DNA from: Acidobacteria bacterium Ga0077534
Lineage (GTDB): Bacteria; Acidobacteriota; Blastocatellia; Pyrinomonadales; Pyrinomonadaceae
Assembly: GCA_001464455.1 (NCBI GenBank)
Contig: LNEI01000016.1
Span: forward strand, 62,001-126,000
Direction: 5' to 3'
DNA: 64,000 nucleotides
Part shown: positions 39,277 to 48,904 of the stretch, piece after piece
Layout of the letters: each line of letters opens with the position of its first letter
How positions within the stretch are numbered: the first letter of the stretch is position 1
Program-made: the position numbers and the translations under genes
Notes under the pieces: model-generated
What the model saw: only the letters and a program-made list of their open reading frames with translations
Told to the model about the DNA's origin: nothing
Databases searched by the model: none

Positions 39277-40641
39277 TTGTGCGGTTCCCCCGCCGTATCC
39301 CAAAAGTCGCCTGCTCCGAAGAGGAAATTCCCCATTTTGTCAGCCGTGTTTGCAGAGAACCAAGTGGAAGTACATTCCGACAATGATATCGCCGAGATGG
39401 TGTCGTCTCGCGGCGGAGCTTTGTCTGACGAGGTCCGGTCGGTCCAGGTCGAACTCGGCATCTGGCTCTCCGGCGTAGAGAGTTTTCTCGCTGCTGGCCA
39501 TCACTCTTTCCTTAGCCAAAAGGACATGCGAGCGGCGGCTGATTCTGCAAAAGAGTTTAGGCTTCTCAACTCTGTGCTCCAACGATGCACGATGTTGAAT
39601 GCCCGTCTTCTTGGGCTTTCGAACGAGCCTGGTAATTCCCTTGACCGCGACGAGCTCCGCGAACTCGCGTCTGCTCTTCGTGAATCGCTGCTGTTGTCCG
39701 AAGGGCTGATCGGCTCTAGTTCGCTCGGCTCGGGCGAGTGGAAAGCGTGGACCGGAATGCTTTCTGCCCGCTTTAGCTCAACGCCAGCCTTTCGCGAGCT
39801 GATCCTGATCGCCGAAGGCGCCGGCCGGTCAAACCTTCCGGGTATACTCAAAGATCTTACCCTAAATCGCGGCTTCCTCAGTCCTGAACAAGCCGAACTC
39901 GCTCTCGTATTGCCGCGATTCGGTGTCATCCTTCAATGGCTCAGCGTGGTCGGCAGAATGCTCGACGCGGATGAACCGCTCAAGCCGGCACTTGTCATCT
40001 TTTCGCGGGTCAACGAACAGATATTCGAGCTTACCAACTATATCAACAACCGGCTCGAGCGTTTTCCGAACGAAGAAGCGGAGCTTTTTGGTTCGCTTGA
40101 TGCCGCGTCGTATACCGCGTCGATCGAACTCAAGAAAGTCTACACGCAGGAACTCGCCGGTGTTGCCCAGATGCGGCCATCGCCGTCGATCTACGCTCGA
40201 ATGGAAACTGCTCATTCGCTTCTCAAAGAAGGATTTCAGCAGATCCTGGCTGGTTTTGCCCGCACGCTCGATCCCGACACCGACATCTTTGAGCTGTTTC
40301 CGACGTTTCATATCAAGCTTGAACAGTCGATCGCCCTCCGACGCGAACTCTGGGACGCTACCCGAGTCGTCCAGGCCGCCGAAGCGAAACCGGAAAAAGC
40401 CGAGATCGAGAAGATGCACGCCGAACTTCGCGGCTTCCTGAGCGGAACGGTCAAGTTTCTCTTTTACAAGGACACCGAAACGGTCGAGCGATTTGCCGAG
40501 GAGATATTTATCACCAAGCAAAACAAAGATCTCGTGCCGCTGCTTCATAGATTTGGTGCCTACCTCGAAACACTTTTTGGCCAGGTAAACCTGCGAGCCG
40601 TGCTCGAAAAATACCCTTTCGACCCGAACGGCGACATTTAG
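39277..40641 (+). CDS. hypothetical protein, long helical
   Basis: 454-aa ORF; no recognised family; start uncertain. Confidence 0.75.
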   Translation: MCGSPAVSQKSPAPKRKFPILSAVFAENQVEVHSDNDIAEMVSSRGGALSDEVRSVQVELGIWLSGVESFLAAGHHSFLSQKDMRAAADSAKEFRLLNSVLQRCTMLNARLLGLSNEPGNSLDRDELRELASALRESLLLSEGLIGSSSLGSGEWKAWTGMLSARFSSTPAFRELILIAEGAGRSNLPGILKDLTLNRGFLSPEQAELALVLPRFGVILQWLSVVGRMLDADEPLKPALVIFSRVNEQIFELTNYINNRLERFPNEEAELFGSLDAASYTASIELKKVYTQELAGVAQMRPSPSIYARMETAHSLLKEGFQQILAGFARTLDPDTDIFELFPTFHIKLEQSIALRRELWDATRVVQAAEAKPEKAEIEKMHAELRGFLSGTVKFLFYKDTETVERFAEEIFITKQNKDLVPLLHRFGAYLETLFGQVNLRAVLEKYPFDPNGDI

Positions 40642-40645
40642 CGAT

Positions 40646-40874
40646 CGTCTCGCATCCCTCCTGAAAGTGAGACGGGTTAACTGCTGTTATTACAGCTATT
40701 TACGTCGAAAAATCGTCTCACTTGCAAAAAAACACAACACCGTCTCGCCTGAGATGGCCTTATAAACCGTTCCACTTGCGTGCTGAAAGTGGAACGGGTA
40801 ACTTATTCTGTAACAACGAGATACGCAGAAAAATCGTTCCACTTGGCGATATACTAATAGGCGTAAGTGGAACG
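40646..40874. repeat. tandem intergenic array of alternating inverted 10-bp motifs, two diverged units with ~122-nt period
   Basis: Motifs at 40646, 40665(r), 40714, 40741, 40768, 40787(r), 40835, 40865(r); CGTYYCACTT / AAGTGRRACG. Confidence 0.85.
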
Positions 40875-41040
40875 TGTCCGCAACTGGAGCTTTCTCGATC
40901 TAGCCGCTTAATTTTCAAAGATCGTCACTGGAAGACGTGGCTTGCAGCATTCACGTACGGAGAAGTGTCGCACAGATGCAACAATTTGTCAAGTTGGGAA
41001 TGCAAATAACTTGCCGGTAAGATCTGATACCGGCGTGTTC

Positions 41041-41117
41041 GCATCTTGCGTCTTTGCGTGAAACGATAGCTTGCCTCACGTAGAGACGCTAAGGACACAA
41101 AGAAGACGCAAAGGAAG
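41041..41117. repeat. palindromic GCAAAG-type intergenic repeat copy
   Basis: gcatcttgcgtctttgcgtg ... acacaaagaagacgcaaagg. Confidence 0.65.
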
Positions 41118-41129
41118 ACCGAAAGCACT

Positions 41130-43658
41130 CTACTGGCCCCGCAAGGTAGCGAGAGGCTTGCGGAAAAGTACGTCAAAGCTTGCGGCGACGCCTACAAGCA
41201 TAACGAGCAACGCGGTTATAAGCACTCCCAGACCTGCGATCACCGGGTCAAATACCCAATCGATCCGCATCAGGAAGGTCGAGACCACGTAGGAAAGGAT
41301 GACTCCGAACCCGCTTGCGATGATGCCGGCGAGAAGCCCGAGAAGGCCGTATTCGGCAAAGAGGATCGTTGCCAGCGTTCGTCGTCTCGCCCCGAGTGTT
41401 TTCAGAATGGCGTTCTCGTAGATCCGCTGCGATTTTGTCAGGGCGACCGAGCCGATAAGGATCAGGATCCCGCTGAGCAGAACGAAGCTGCCGACGAATG
41501 AGATCGCTATGACGAAATTATTTACCAGCTTATTGACCGCCGCGATAATGTCGGCGACGTCGAATATCTGAACGTTTGGAAATTTATCGAGCACCTCACG
41601 CTGCAGGCGTTGGCGTTCGGTCGCCGGAACGTGGTTGAGCGTTGTGGCCGCGAAGCTCTGCGGTGCTTTTTCCAGCGCTCCCGGCTTGAAAACGAAGACG
41701 AACGCGGTCCGGGCGTTGCGGACGTCGATCTTGCGAATGTTTGCGACGCGGGCTGTTATCTTTCGCCCCGAAATGTCGAAGGTTATGGAATCGCCCGGTA
41801 CGACCTTCAACGTGGTCGCCATTCTTTCCTCGACCGAGACCTCGGGCGTCTCGTCCGTTTCGCCCGGCTGCCACCATGATCCGTCGATGATGGTTTCGTT
41901 CTCTTCGTATTTTTCGCGATAGGTGATCGCAAATTCACGGCCGATCTGTCCCTGATTCTGGCGGACCTCACGCTGTTGATAGTCGATCGGTTCGCCGTTT
42001 ACGAACGAGATACGGGCGCGGACTGTTGCTGTTTGCTCAGGCTTTTCACCGGTTCGTTCCTCGATCATTCGGGCGAGATCGGCGATCTGACTTTTCTGAA
42101 TATCGACAAAGATCAGGCTTGGCAGCCGACGGTTTCTCGAGAAATCGAACTCGCGAACCAGATTTACCTGCATTATCTGCACCGTTATTACGACAAATGC
42201 CCCGAGCCCGACCGCGAGCAGGATGATGCGGGTTTGATTGCCCGGCCGGTAAAGCGAGTTGATCGCCTGTCGGAACGAAAACGAACTTAGGCCCTTAAAT
42301 TTCTTGAGTACCCAGGTCAAGACAGTCGCGGACAGGTATAAAACAATCCCTGTCGCGGCCAAGCCGCCGAGGAAATAAAGGCCGACGCGGAGCGAACCCG
42401 CCTGCCAAACTGCCACGGCGAGCAGGCCGGCGAGGCTGAACGCCCCGAACAGCCATTTGGTCCAGTCGAGCCGCGAGAGATTTGCGTTGTTTTCGTCACG
42501 CAGCAGCAGTTTAGGCTTGATGGTCCTGATCTGCAGCAGCGGAAGTGCTGAGAATAGCACCGAAATGAGTACGCCGAGTACGACGCCCTGAACCGCCGTC
42601 GAGAGGCCGACCGCGAAGCTCATTTTTTCAGGCAGAGCGTCGGCAAATTGCTGTTTGGCAAGCAGCAGCCCGCCCTGCGCAAGCAGAACACCGAACAAAC
42701 TGCCGACAATACCGAGCGTGAGGATCTGCAGCAGATAGACCGTTATAACTTTATTTCCGCTCGCACCGAGGCATTTGAGGACGGCGACGGTCTTTCGCTT
42801 TTGTTCGACGAAAGCCCTCGCCACGTTCCAGACACCGACACCGCCGAGCACGAGTATCAACAGGCCGGTAAGGGCGAGATAATTCTCGGTTCGATCAAAT
42901 TGCTCGCCGAGATTCTCCTGCTGTTCCCGGTATGAATTTACCTGAACTGTCGTGCCTGTGAGGGCGGTTCTGAGTTCGCGAACGACATCGGTCGGGTTGT
43001 CGGATGTCCGATAGAGAATGCGGCGGCGGACACGGCTGGCGTTTTGAGCGATGCCGGCTTCCTCAAATGCCTTTTTCTCGACAAAGATCCGCGACCCGAG
43101 CCGAAAGCCGCTCGTTCCGCCCGGTTCTTCGGCAAACGCTCCGCGTATCTCAAACTCGCCCTCGCCGATCTTTAGCTTATCGCCGATCTTGACGTTTAAT
43201 TCCTCGAGCAGGATCTCGGCGATGACGACGCCTTTGTTTTCGAGCAGCTTGAAGTCGAATGGCTGTCCGTCGGACATCGTGAAAGTACCGACGAGCGGGA
43301 ACGGCGGCTCGATCCCTTTTAACTCGATAAATTCGAGCGCGGTATTTGCCGGATCAGAAGGCCTCGCCATCGACGAGGTGGTTATAACCTCGTTCCTCGC
43401 CTCGATGGTCGGGTAACGAGCGATCACGGCCTCGATCTTGGCAATGTCGGCCGGTGAGAAATCGTTCGTCGTGCTTACTTCGAGGTCTGCGGTCATGAGC
43501 GCCCGCGCGTCATTACCTACTACCTTGGTCAGATTTTGGATCAGCGAACGCAGAGCAACGACCGACCCGACGCCGAGCGCGATGCACAGGAAAAAGAACA
43601 ATAGCCGCTGCCATGATGAGCGGATCTCGCGTCGGGTTAGGTTGAGAATAAAAGTCAT
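41130..43658 (-). CDS. FtsX-like ABC transporter permease, YbbP-like
   Basis: 842 aa; N-terminal RREIRSSWQRLLFFFLCIALGVGSVVALRS; C-terminal FtsX-type TM block; downstream of LolD/YbbA-like ATPase. Confidence 0.9.
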   Translation of the reverse strand: MTFILNLTRREIRSSWQRLLFFFLCIALGVGSVVALRSLIQNLTKVVGNDARALMTADLEVSTTNDFSPADIAKIEAVIARYPTIEARNEVITTSSMARPSDPANTALEFIELKGIEPPFPLVGTFTMSDGQPFDFKLLENKGVVIAEILLEELNVKIGDKLKIGEGEFEIRGAFAEEPGGTSGFRLGSRIFVEKKAFEEAGIAQNASRVRRRILYRTSDNPTDVVRELRTALTGTTVQVNSYREQQENLGEQFDRTENYLALTGLLILVLGGVGVWNVARAFVEQKRKTVAVLKCLGASGNKVITVYLLQILTLGIVGSLFGVLLAQGGLLLAKQQFADALPEKMSFAVGLSTAVQGVVLGVLISVLFSALPLLQIRTIKPKLLLRDENNANLSRLDWTKWLFGAFSLAGLLAVAVWQAGSLRVGLYFLGGLAATGIVLYLSATVLTWVLKKFKGLSSFSFRQAINSLYRPGNQTRIILLAVGLGAFVVITVQIMQVNLVREFDFSRNRRLPSLIFVDIQKSQIADLARMIEERTGEKPEQTATVRARISFVNGEPIDYQQREVRQNQGQIGREFAITYREKYEENETIIDGSWWQPGETDETPEVSVEERMATTLKVVPGDSITFDISGRKITARVANIRKIDVRNARTAFVFVFKPGALEKAPQSFAATTLNHVPATERQRLQREVLDKFPNVQIFDVADIIAAVNKLVNNFVIAISFVGSFVLLSGILILIGSVALTKSQRIYENAILKTLGARRRTLATILFAEYGLLGLLAGIIASGFGVILSYVVSTFLMRIDWVFDPVIAGLGVLITALLVMLVGVAASFDVLFRKPLATLRGQ

Positions 43659-44088
43659 GAGTCTTGAGCGTCGGGAGTCTTGGGAGTCAACCTCTCAGGT
43701 GCTTGCTAAAGCCCATGATTATTCGAGAAGTTTCTTCCAGCATTTTGTAAACGGCATCGAACTGAGTTTGGTCGAGATATTTGAGATCGAGAGCCATGTA
43801 AAGATGGGATTGAGTTTCTGCAACGGAGCCGTGGGCGTAGTTCAAAAAATTTGCAAACTCTTTATCCGACCTACGACCGAATCCCTCGGCAATATTCGCC
43901 ATGATCGAAACGCTCGATCTGCGGACTTGGTCTCGCAGCCCAAAATCCTTGGAAAACACGCCCTGTCCGGTTATCTCATAAATCGCAAACGTTGCCTTTC
44001 TTGCTTTCTGCCAAGCCAGAACATCCTCGAATCTTTCAATAGTTGCCATCTGTCTTGACTCCTTAAACTCCCGACTCCCGAGACTCAT
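43657..44088. mobile_element. candidate non-autonomous element: 34-bp imperfect terminal inverted repeats enclosing four-helix-bundle ORF
   Basis: Left ATGAGTCTTGAGCGTCGGGAGTCTTGGGAGTCAA; right (rc) ATGAGTCTCGGGAGTCGGGAGTTTAAGGAGTCAA; 28/34 identical. Confidence 0.65.
43687..44049 (-). CDS. four-helix-bundle protein (S23/IVS-encoded family)
   Basis: MATIERFEDVLAWQKARKATFAIYEIT...FSKDFGLRDQVRRSSVSIMANIAEGFGRRSDKEFANFLNYAHGSVAETQSHLYMALDL. Confidence 0.93.
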   Translation of the reverse strand: MATIERFEDVLAWQKARKATFAIYEITGQGVFSKDFGLRDQVRRSSVSIMANIAEGFGRRSDKEFANFLNYAHGSVAETQSHLYMALDLKYLDQTQFDAVYKMLEETSRIIMGFSKHLRG

Positions 44089-44746
44089 CACTCCTGACTC
44101 GTCCATCGGCGAGCACGATCCGTCGCTGGGCTTTATCAGCGAGCACGTTGTCGTGCGTAACTAACACGAGACTCACTTTATTCCTCGCGTGGAGATCTTT
44201 CATCAGGTCGAAGATGTGCTGGCCGTTCTTTGAGTCGAGATTTCCGGTCGGTTCGTCGGCGAGCAGGATCTTCGGCGAATTGGCGAAGGCCCGAGCGATG
44301 GCGATCCGCTGCTGTTCACCGCCGGAGAGTTCGGCGGGGTAATGATGACCGCGGTTGGTCAGGTCGACCTGTTCTAATAGCTCGTTTGCCCGTTCCCGGA
44401 CGTTCGAAAGGCCGAGGATCTCCATCGGGATCAGGATATTTTCGTAGGCTGTCAGGCTCGGGATGAGGTGAAACGACTGGAAGATGAAGCCGATCTTCTC
44501 GCTGCGAATGCGGGCGAGGCCATCCTCGGTCATCGCCGTAACTTCGTCTTCGTCGATAAAAACCGAACCCGAACTAGGAGCATCAAGCCCCGCGATCAAA
44601 CCAAGCAGCGTCGATTTGCCGCTGCCGGAAGCTCCTGTGACCGCGACAAACTCGCCGTCAGGCACGTCGAAAGAGACATCGTCGAGAATGGTCAGGTCAT
44701 CAGTGCCGGAGCGGACGGTTTTTGTAACGTTTTGGAGTCGGATCAT
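44063..44746 (-). CDS. ABC transporter ATP-binding protein, LolD/YbbA-like
   Basis: [55 protein letters not shown]. Confidence 0.95.
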   Translation of the reverse strand: MIRLQNVTKTVRSGTDDLTILDDVSFDVPDGEFVAVTGASGSGKSTLLGLIAGLDAPSSGSVFIDEDEVTAMTEDGLARIRSEKIGFIFQSFHLIPSLTAYENILIPMEILGLSNVRERANELLEQVDLTNRGHHYPAELSGGEQQRIAIARAFANSPKILLADEPTGNLDSKNGQHIFDLMKDLHARNKVSLVLVTHDNVLADKAQRRIVLADGRVRSDESRESGV

Positions 44747-44752
44747 AAAAGG

Positions 44753-44850
44753 TCAAAGGGTTAAAAGGGAAAACGTGAAAAAGGGCGACTTGGTCAAGGG
44801 CTTTTCCCCTCTTTCTCTTTTTCCCCTTTTCGTTTTCTCCGCCTGTCTCT
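44753..44850. repeat. purine-rich/pyrimidine-rich inverted repeat region
   Basis: tcaaagggttaaaagggaaaacgtgaaaaaggg ... cccctctttctctttttccccttttcgttttctcc. Confidence 0.6.
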
Positions 44851-44938
44851 ACTTCTCATCTTAGCTTGCGAAAAATTCGCCAACAAGTTCCAATAAATTT
44901 GCATCTTATCGGCGACGGGTTTCGTTAGTTAGTCCGAC

Positions 44939-45640
44939 ATGAAGATGCGTCTTTTAATGCGAATTTTAGCCACCATTTGTTTCACCTTTCTGATCGTTTC
45001 CGCCTTCGGCTGTGCGGCGGCAAAACCTTCGGCCAATTCGGCTAGTCGGGCAAATCGCCCGATCGCGACCCCGCAGGCCGTTTCCGCCAAGCCTAAGATA
45101 ATTGCATTCGGCGACAGTCTGACGGCCGGATTCGGTCTGGCGGAAAAAGAATCGTATCCCTACCTGCTTCAGGAGAAGTTGAAGGCTGACGGATTTGATT
45201 ACGAGGTCGTGAATGCAGGCGTTTCAGGCGACACCAGCCTCGGCGGGCTCGAACGGGCTGACTGGGTTTTAGAGCAGGACAATGCAAAGATCTTGATACT
45301 TGAGCTCGGGGCGAACGACCTGCTCCGCGGCGTACCGGTTGCCAGCATGAAGGCAAATCTCGACAAGATCATCCAGAAAGCTAAAGCTAAAAATATCAAG
45401 GTGCTGCTCTGCGGGATGCTTGCCCCGCCGACGATGGGTGCGCAGTATCAACGCGATTTCGTAAAGGCGTTTCCCGATCTAGCGACCGAGCACAAGGTCG
45501 AATTCCTTCCGTTTCTTCTCGACAACGTCGCCACCGTCAAAGACCTTAACCAGGCCGATGGCATCCACCCAAACCCGCAAGGAACAAAAATAATGACCGA
45601 GAACGTCTACCAGGCTCTAAAGCCCATGCTCGAAAAGTGA
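44939..45640 (+). CDS. SGNH/GDSL arylesterase/lysophospholipase, TesA-like lipoprotein
   Basis: IIAFGDSLTAGFGLAEKESYPYLLQEKL; NAGVSGDTSLGGLERADWVL; LELGANDLLRG; DGIHPNPQGTKI. Confidence 0.93.
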   Translation: MKMRLLMRILATICFTFLIVSAFGCAAAKPSANSASRANRPIATPQAVSAKPKIIAFGDSLTAGFGLAEKESYPYLLQEKLKADGFDYEVVNAGVSGDTSLGGLERADWVLEQDNAKILILELGANDLLRGVPVASMKANLDKIIQKAKAKNIKVLLCGMLAPPTMGAQYQRDFVKAFPDLATEHKVEFLPFLLDNVATVKDLNQADGIHPNPQGTKIMTENVYQALKPMLEK

Positions 45641-45675
45641 ATCTAAACAGCTTTCGATTCCGAAAAGTAGAGTTT

Positions 45676-46242
45676 ATGAGATCATCCGTATTCATTTTCG
45701 CCGCGGTCGTTTTTTGTGCGAGTTTTTCCTTTGGACAGTCGACCCCATATGTTCGGCCCGACGCCGAAAAAAGGTTTAAGAGATTTGTGAACGACACCGT
45801 CGGCCCATTTGCGTGGGTCGGTATGGCCGCCGGTGCGGGCGTCGCGACCGCAACTGATACACCAGAAGAATGGGAGAGCAATTCGAAGGGTTTCGGTAAG
45901 CGGCTTGCGTCGAATTTTGGCCGAAATGTCATCCGCAACACCGTCACTTACAGCCTCGACGAAGCGCTGAAGCTTGACAGCCATTTCTACCGAAGCGAGA
46001 AGAAGGGGGTCGGTTCCCGCGTCGGAAATGCCTTGCTGTCCACCGTCACCGCCCGCAAAACGAACGGGAAGCGGACGGTCGGCGTTCCCCGTATCGTTGG
46101 CACTTACACCGCAAACGTCATCGCCCGCGAGACCTGGTTCCCGCCGCGGTACGACTGGAAAGACGGCTTGCGGAGCGGAACGGCTTCACTCGGTGTTAAT
46201 GCGGTTTTTAATCTCGTCAAAGAGTTCGTGTTCAAAAGGTAA
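45676..46242 (+). CDS. hypothetical secreted protein
   Basis: MRSSVFIFAAVVFCASFSFGQ signal peptide; upstream GTG start at 45637 also possible. Confidence 0.7.
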   Translation: MRSSVFIFAAVVFCASFSFGQSTPYVRPDAEKRFKRFVNDTVGPFAWVGMAAGAGVATATDTPEEWESNSKGFGKRLASNFGRNVIRNTVTYSLDEALKLDSHFYRSEKKGVGSRVGNALLSTVTARKTNGKRTVGVPRIVGTYTANVIARETWFPPRYDWKDGLRSGTASLGVNAVFNLVKEFVFKR

Positions 46243-46339
46243 CCTGCCGTATTCTAATCCCTAGCAGATATGCTGCTGGCCGTTGCCAACCACCGCAGCT
46301 ATTTGCGGCAGACTTTCGTGAATTGTATTCCGAGGGGAA

Positions 46340-47602
46340 ATGTCTTTTACTGCGCGATCTAATTTGTTTCGCGAATCATTCTCGCTGGCGTGGGATTCCG
46401 TTCGTGCGAATCGAACGCGATCCGTCCTCACTATCCTTGGGGTAACAGTCGGCGTAGCTGTCGTAGTTATCGTGGCTGCGTTGTTGCAGGGCGCCCAGAC
46501 CTTCGTTGTAAATTCGGTCGCCGCCTTTGCTCCCAATGTTCTTCGGATCGAAAAAGCCTCTTTTCAGGATTTCGGTGCAGATGGGCAGGCATTTGTCGAG
46601 GCCCAGGCAAAGCGGCCTGATCTGTATGTCGAGGATCTCGAGTATCTCACCGAAAGATTGGGCGACGAGATCGAAGTCGGAGCGCAGGGAGATGCTGTCT
46701 TGCCCGTGCGACGCGTTGGAAAGACGCTGGTTGGGGTTTCCATTCAAGGCGTCACGCCAAACATCACGGACCTTTCAAATCTAAAGATCGCCTACGGCCG
46801 AAGCCTGACCTCGACCGATGACGTCTTCAGACGCAGTGTCTGTATCATTGGCCAGGATCTGGTTGATGAGTTATTTCCGACGACGGGTGCGATCGGCAAC
46901 GATATACAGATCGGCCAGGTCCGGTATCAGGTGGTCGGCGTGGCGGAACCGCGGGGTTCCGTATTTGGATCGTCACAGGATGGTTTTGTTCAGATACCGC
47001 TTGGCACGTTTACGCGGGTTTTCGGTGCCAGGTCTCGTTCGCTCGCAATTCTGGCCAAGGCAAAAGACACCGAGAAAATGACGCTCGACGAGGTTGAGGA
47101 ACGCGTGCGGGTGGCAATTCGCATTCGCCGAAAGACGGTTGGAACTGACAAAGAGGATGACTTTAGCGTCGTTACTGCGAAGAGTATTCAGGCATTTTCG
47201 GCTAATTTGACGGGCATTGTTGGTACGATCGTTTTTCCGCTGACGGCGATCGCACTTTTTGTTGGCGGAATCGTCGTTATGAACATGATGCTCGCCTCGG
47301 TGACTGAAAGGACGCGTGAGATCGGCATTAGAATGGCGGTTGGGGCGAGACGCAGAGACATCCTCATTCAGGTTCTGATCGAAACGACCACGTTGACGGT
47401 CATTGGCGGTATTTGGGGCATCCTTGCGGCGGGCGGTATTGTCTGGGTTCTGGCGTGGGCAACACAGCTACCGCTGACGCTACCACTCTGGGCAGTGGCA
47501 GCAGCCATCGGGGTATCATGTGCGGTCGGCATTATTTTTGGTGTAGTTCCGGCACGTCAAGCTGCGGCGCTCGACCCGATCGAGGCGCTTCGGTCGGAGT
47601 GA
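46340..47602 (+). CDS. MacB-like ABC transporter permease
   Basis: SLAWDSVRANRTRSVLTILGVTVGVAVVVIV; TERTREIGIRMAVGARRRDILIQVLIETTTL. Confidence 0.93.
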   Translation: MSFTARSNLFRESFSLAWDSVRANRTRSVLTILGVTVGVAVVVIVAALLQGAQTFVVNSVAAFAPNVLRIEKASFQDFGADGQAFVEAQAKRPDLYVEDLEYLTERLGDEIEVGAQGDAVLPVRRVGKTLVGVSIQGVTPNITDLSNLKIAYGRSLTSTDDVFRRSVCIIGQDLVDELFPTTGAIGNDIQIGQVRYQVVGVAEPRGSVFGSSQDGFVQIPLGTFTRVFGARSRSLAILAKAKDTEKMTLDEVEERVRVAIRIRRKTVGTDKEDDFSVVTAKSIQAFSANLTGIVGTIVFPLTAIALFVGGIVVMNMMLASVTERTREIGIRMAVGARRRDILIQVLIETTTLTVIGGIWGILAAGGIVWVLAWATQLPLTLPLWAVAAAIGVSCAVGIIFGVVPARQAAALDPIEALRSE

Positions 47603-47632
47603 TGTCGAGAGACGACGTCTAATTGAGCAACG

Positions 47633-48895
<1,263 letters not shown>

Positions 48896-48904
48896 GTAGA
48901 TCTT

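Noticed and set aside
39862-40548. 228-aa minus-strand ORF
   Set aside because: Antisense shadow of the 454-aa plus-strand ORF, composition typical of reverse-frame translation.
40646-40874. CRISPR array interpretation of the repeated motifs
   Set aside because: Motifs are about 10 bp, alternate in orientation and have irregular spacing; no cas genes in the window.
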